Part shown: positions 63,955-64,000 of the stretch, piece after piece | Layout of the letters: the number at the start of each line of letters is the position of its first letter | Numbering within the stretch: the stretch's first letter is position 1 | The notes under the pieces: model-generated | Told to the model about the DNA's origin: nothing | Database searches by the model: none | Seen by the model: only the letters and a program-made list of their open reading frames with translations | Source of the DNA: Planctomycetota bacterium | Lineage (GTDB): Bacteria; Planctomycetota; Planctomycetia; Gemmatales; Gemmataceae | Assembly: GCA_021781415.1 (NCBI GenBank) | Contig: JAJXWW010000079.1 | Coordinates: 1-64,000 of the forward strand | Direction of reading: 5' to 3' | Length of the DNA: 64,000 bases | Program-made: the position numbers and the translations under genes

Positions 63955-64000
63955 ATGTCGAAATTGCTGATTGTCGACGATGAGGAGGCACTGTGCTATT
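63955..64000 (+). CDS. Response regulator, N-terminal fragment cut by the window edge
   Basis: ATG 63955 follows AAAGGAA and opens 'MSKLLIVDDEEALCY', the acidic-pocket start of a receiver domain. The wording is usual for NtrC-type regulators, but the rest is outside the window. It is the likely partner of the upstream kinase. Confidence 0.75.
   Translation, partial: MSKLLIVDDEEALCY

Overview
The window is a GC-rich bacterial chromosome segment that reads as a planctomycete, most likely of the Gemmata/Zavarzinella type. This is inference from gene content: a Tat-exported DUF1501 protein, ECF sigma factors that continue into a membrane segment and WD40 repeats, a TIGR03000-type glycine/tyrosine-rich exported protein, a DUF4337 protein, a PEP-CTERM protein, a Tat-exported Gfo/Idh/MocA protein and many short hairpin repeats between genes.

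Layout. 1-8.6 kb: a possibly frameshifted exported protein at the edge, a DUF433/DUF5615 toxin-antitoxin pair, DUF1501, a BshB1-like deacetylase, a Xer recombinase, a thioredoxin-TPR protein, an FG-GAP repeat protein and a minus-strand rhodanese. 8.7-19.2 kb (minus strand): ClpB, a fused ECF-TM-WD40 protein, an ECF-TM protein and a separate exported WD40 protein. 19.4-29.5 kb: VRR-NUC nuclease, TIGR03000 protein, RdgB, ceramidase-like enzyme, GNAT, an anti-sigma kinase, a FlgM-like protein, a seven-unit hairpin repeat array, Kbl and two membrane proteins. 29.7-36.5 kb: a thioredoxin/NHL protein, a DsbD-like protein, an AAA ATPase/DUF4276 pair and a PEP-hydrolase-family TIM barrel. 36.5-47 kb: xseA-xseB, then a flagellar run fliJ-motE-fliO-fliP-fliQ-fliR-flhB-flhA-fliA ending in a small protein and a coiled-coil lipoprotein. 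47-53.4 kb: M50 protease, HlyD-type adaptor, PseG-like hydrolase, PolX. 53.6-57.8 kb: a segment flanked by a broken half-copy and an intact copy of tRNA-Arg. 57.9-64 kb: Fur, exported esterase, oxidoreductase, SDR, an MNT/HEPN pair, a REC-histidine kinase and the start of a response regulator.

The most important observation is two genes interrupted by an in-frame TGA exactly where their families carry a redox cysteine: the rhodanese (Y-C-A-[TGA]-P-D-E) and the thioredoxin domain of the DsbD-like protein (G-[TGA]-N-N-C-K). In both, the frame continues past TGA with the rest of the domain, and 16-17 bases after the TGA lies a hairpin whose tip carries the same CCGTGTG core. I infer that both are selenoproteins and that the hairpins are bacterial SECIS elements; if so, standard annotation will have truncated both.

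Other themes are a side-by-side fused and split ECF/WD40 signalling module, several defence-like or toxin-antitoxin pairs, and at least three families of intergenic inverted repeats.
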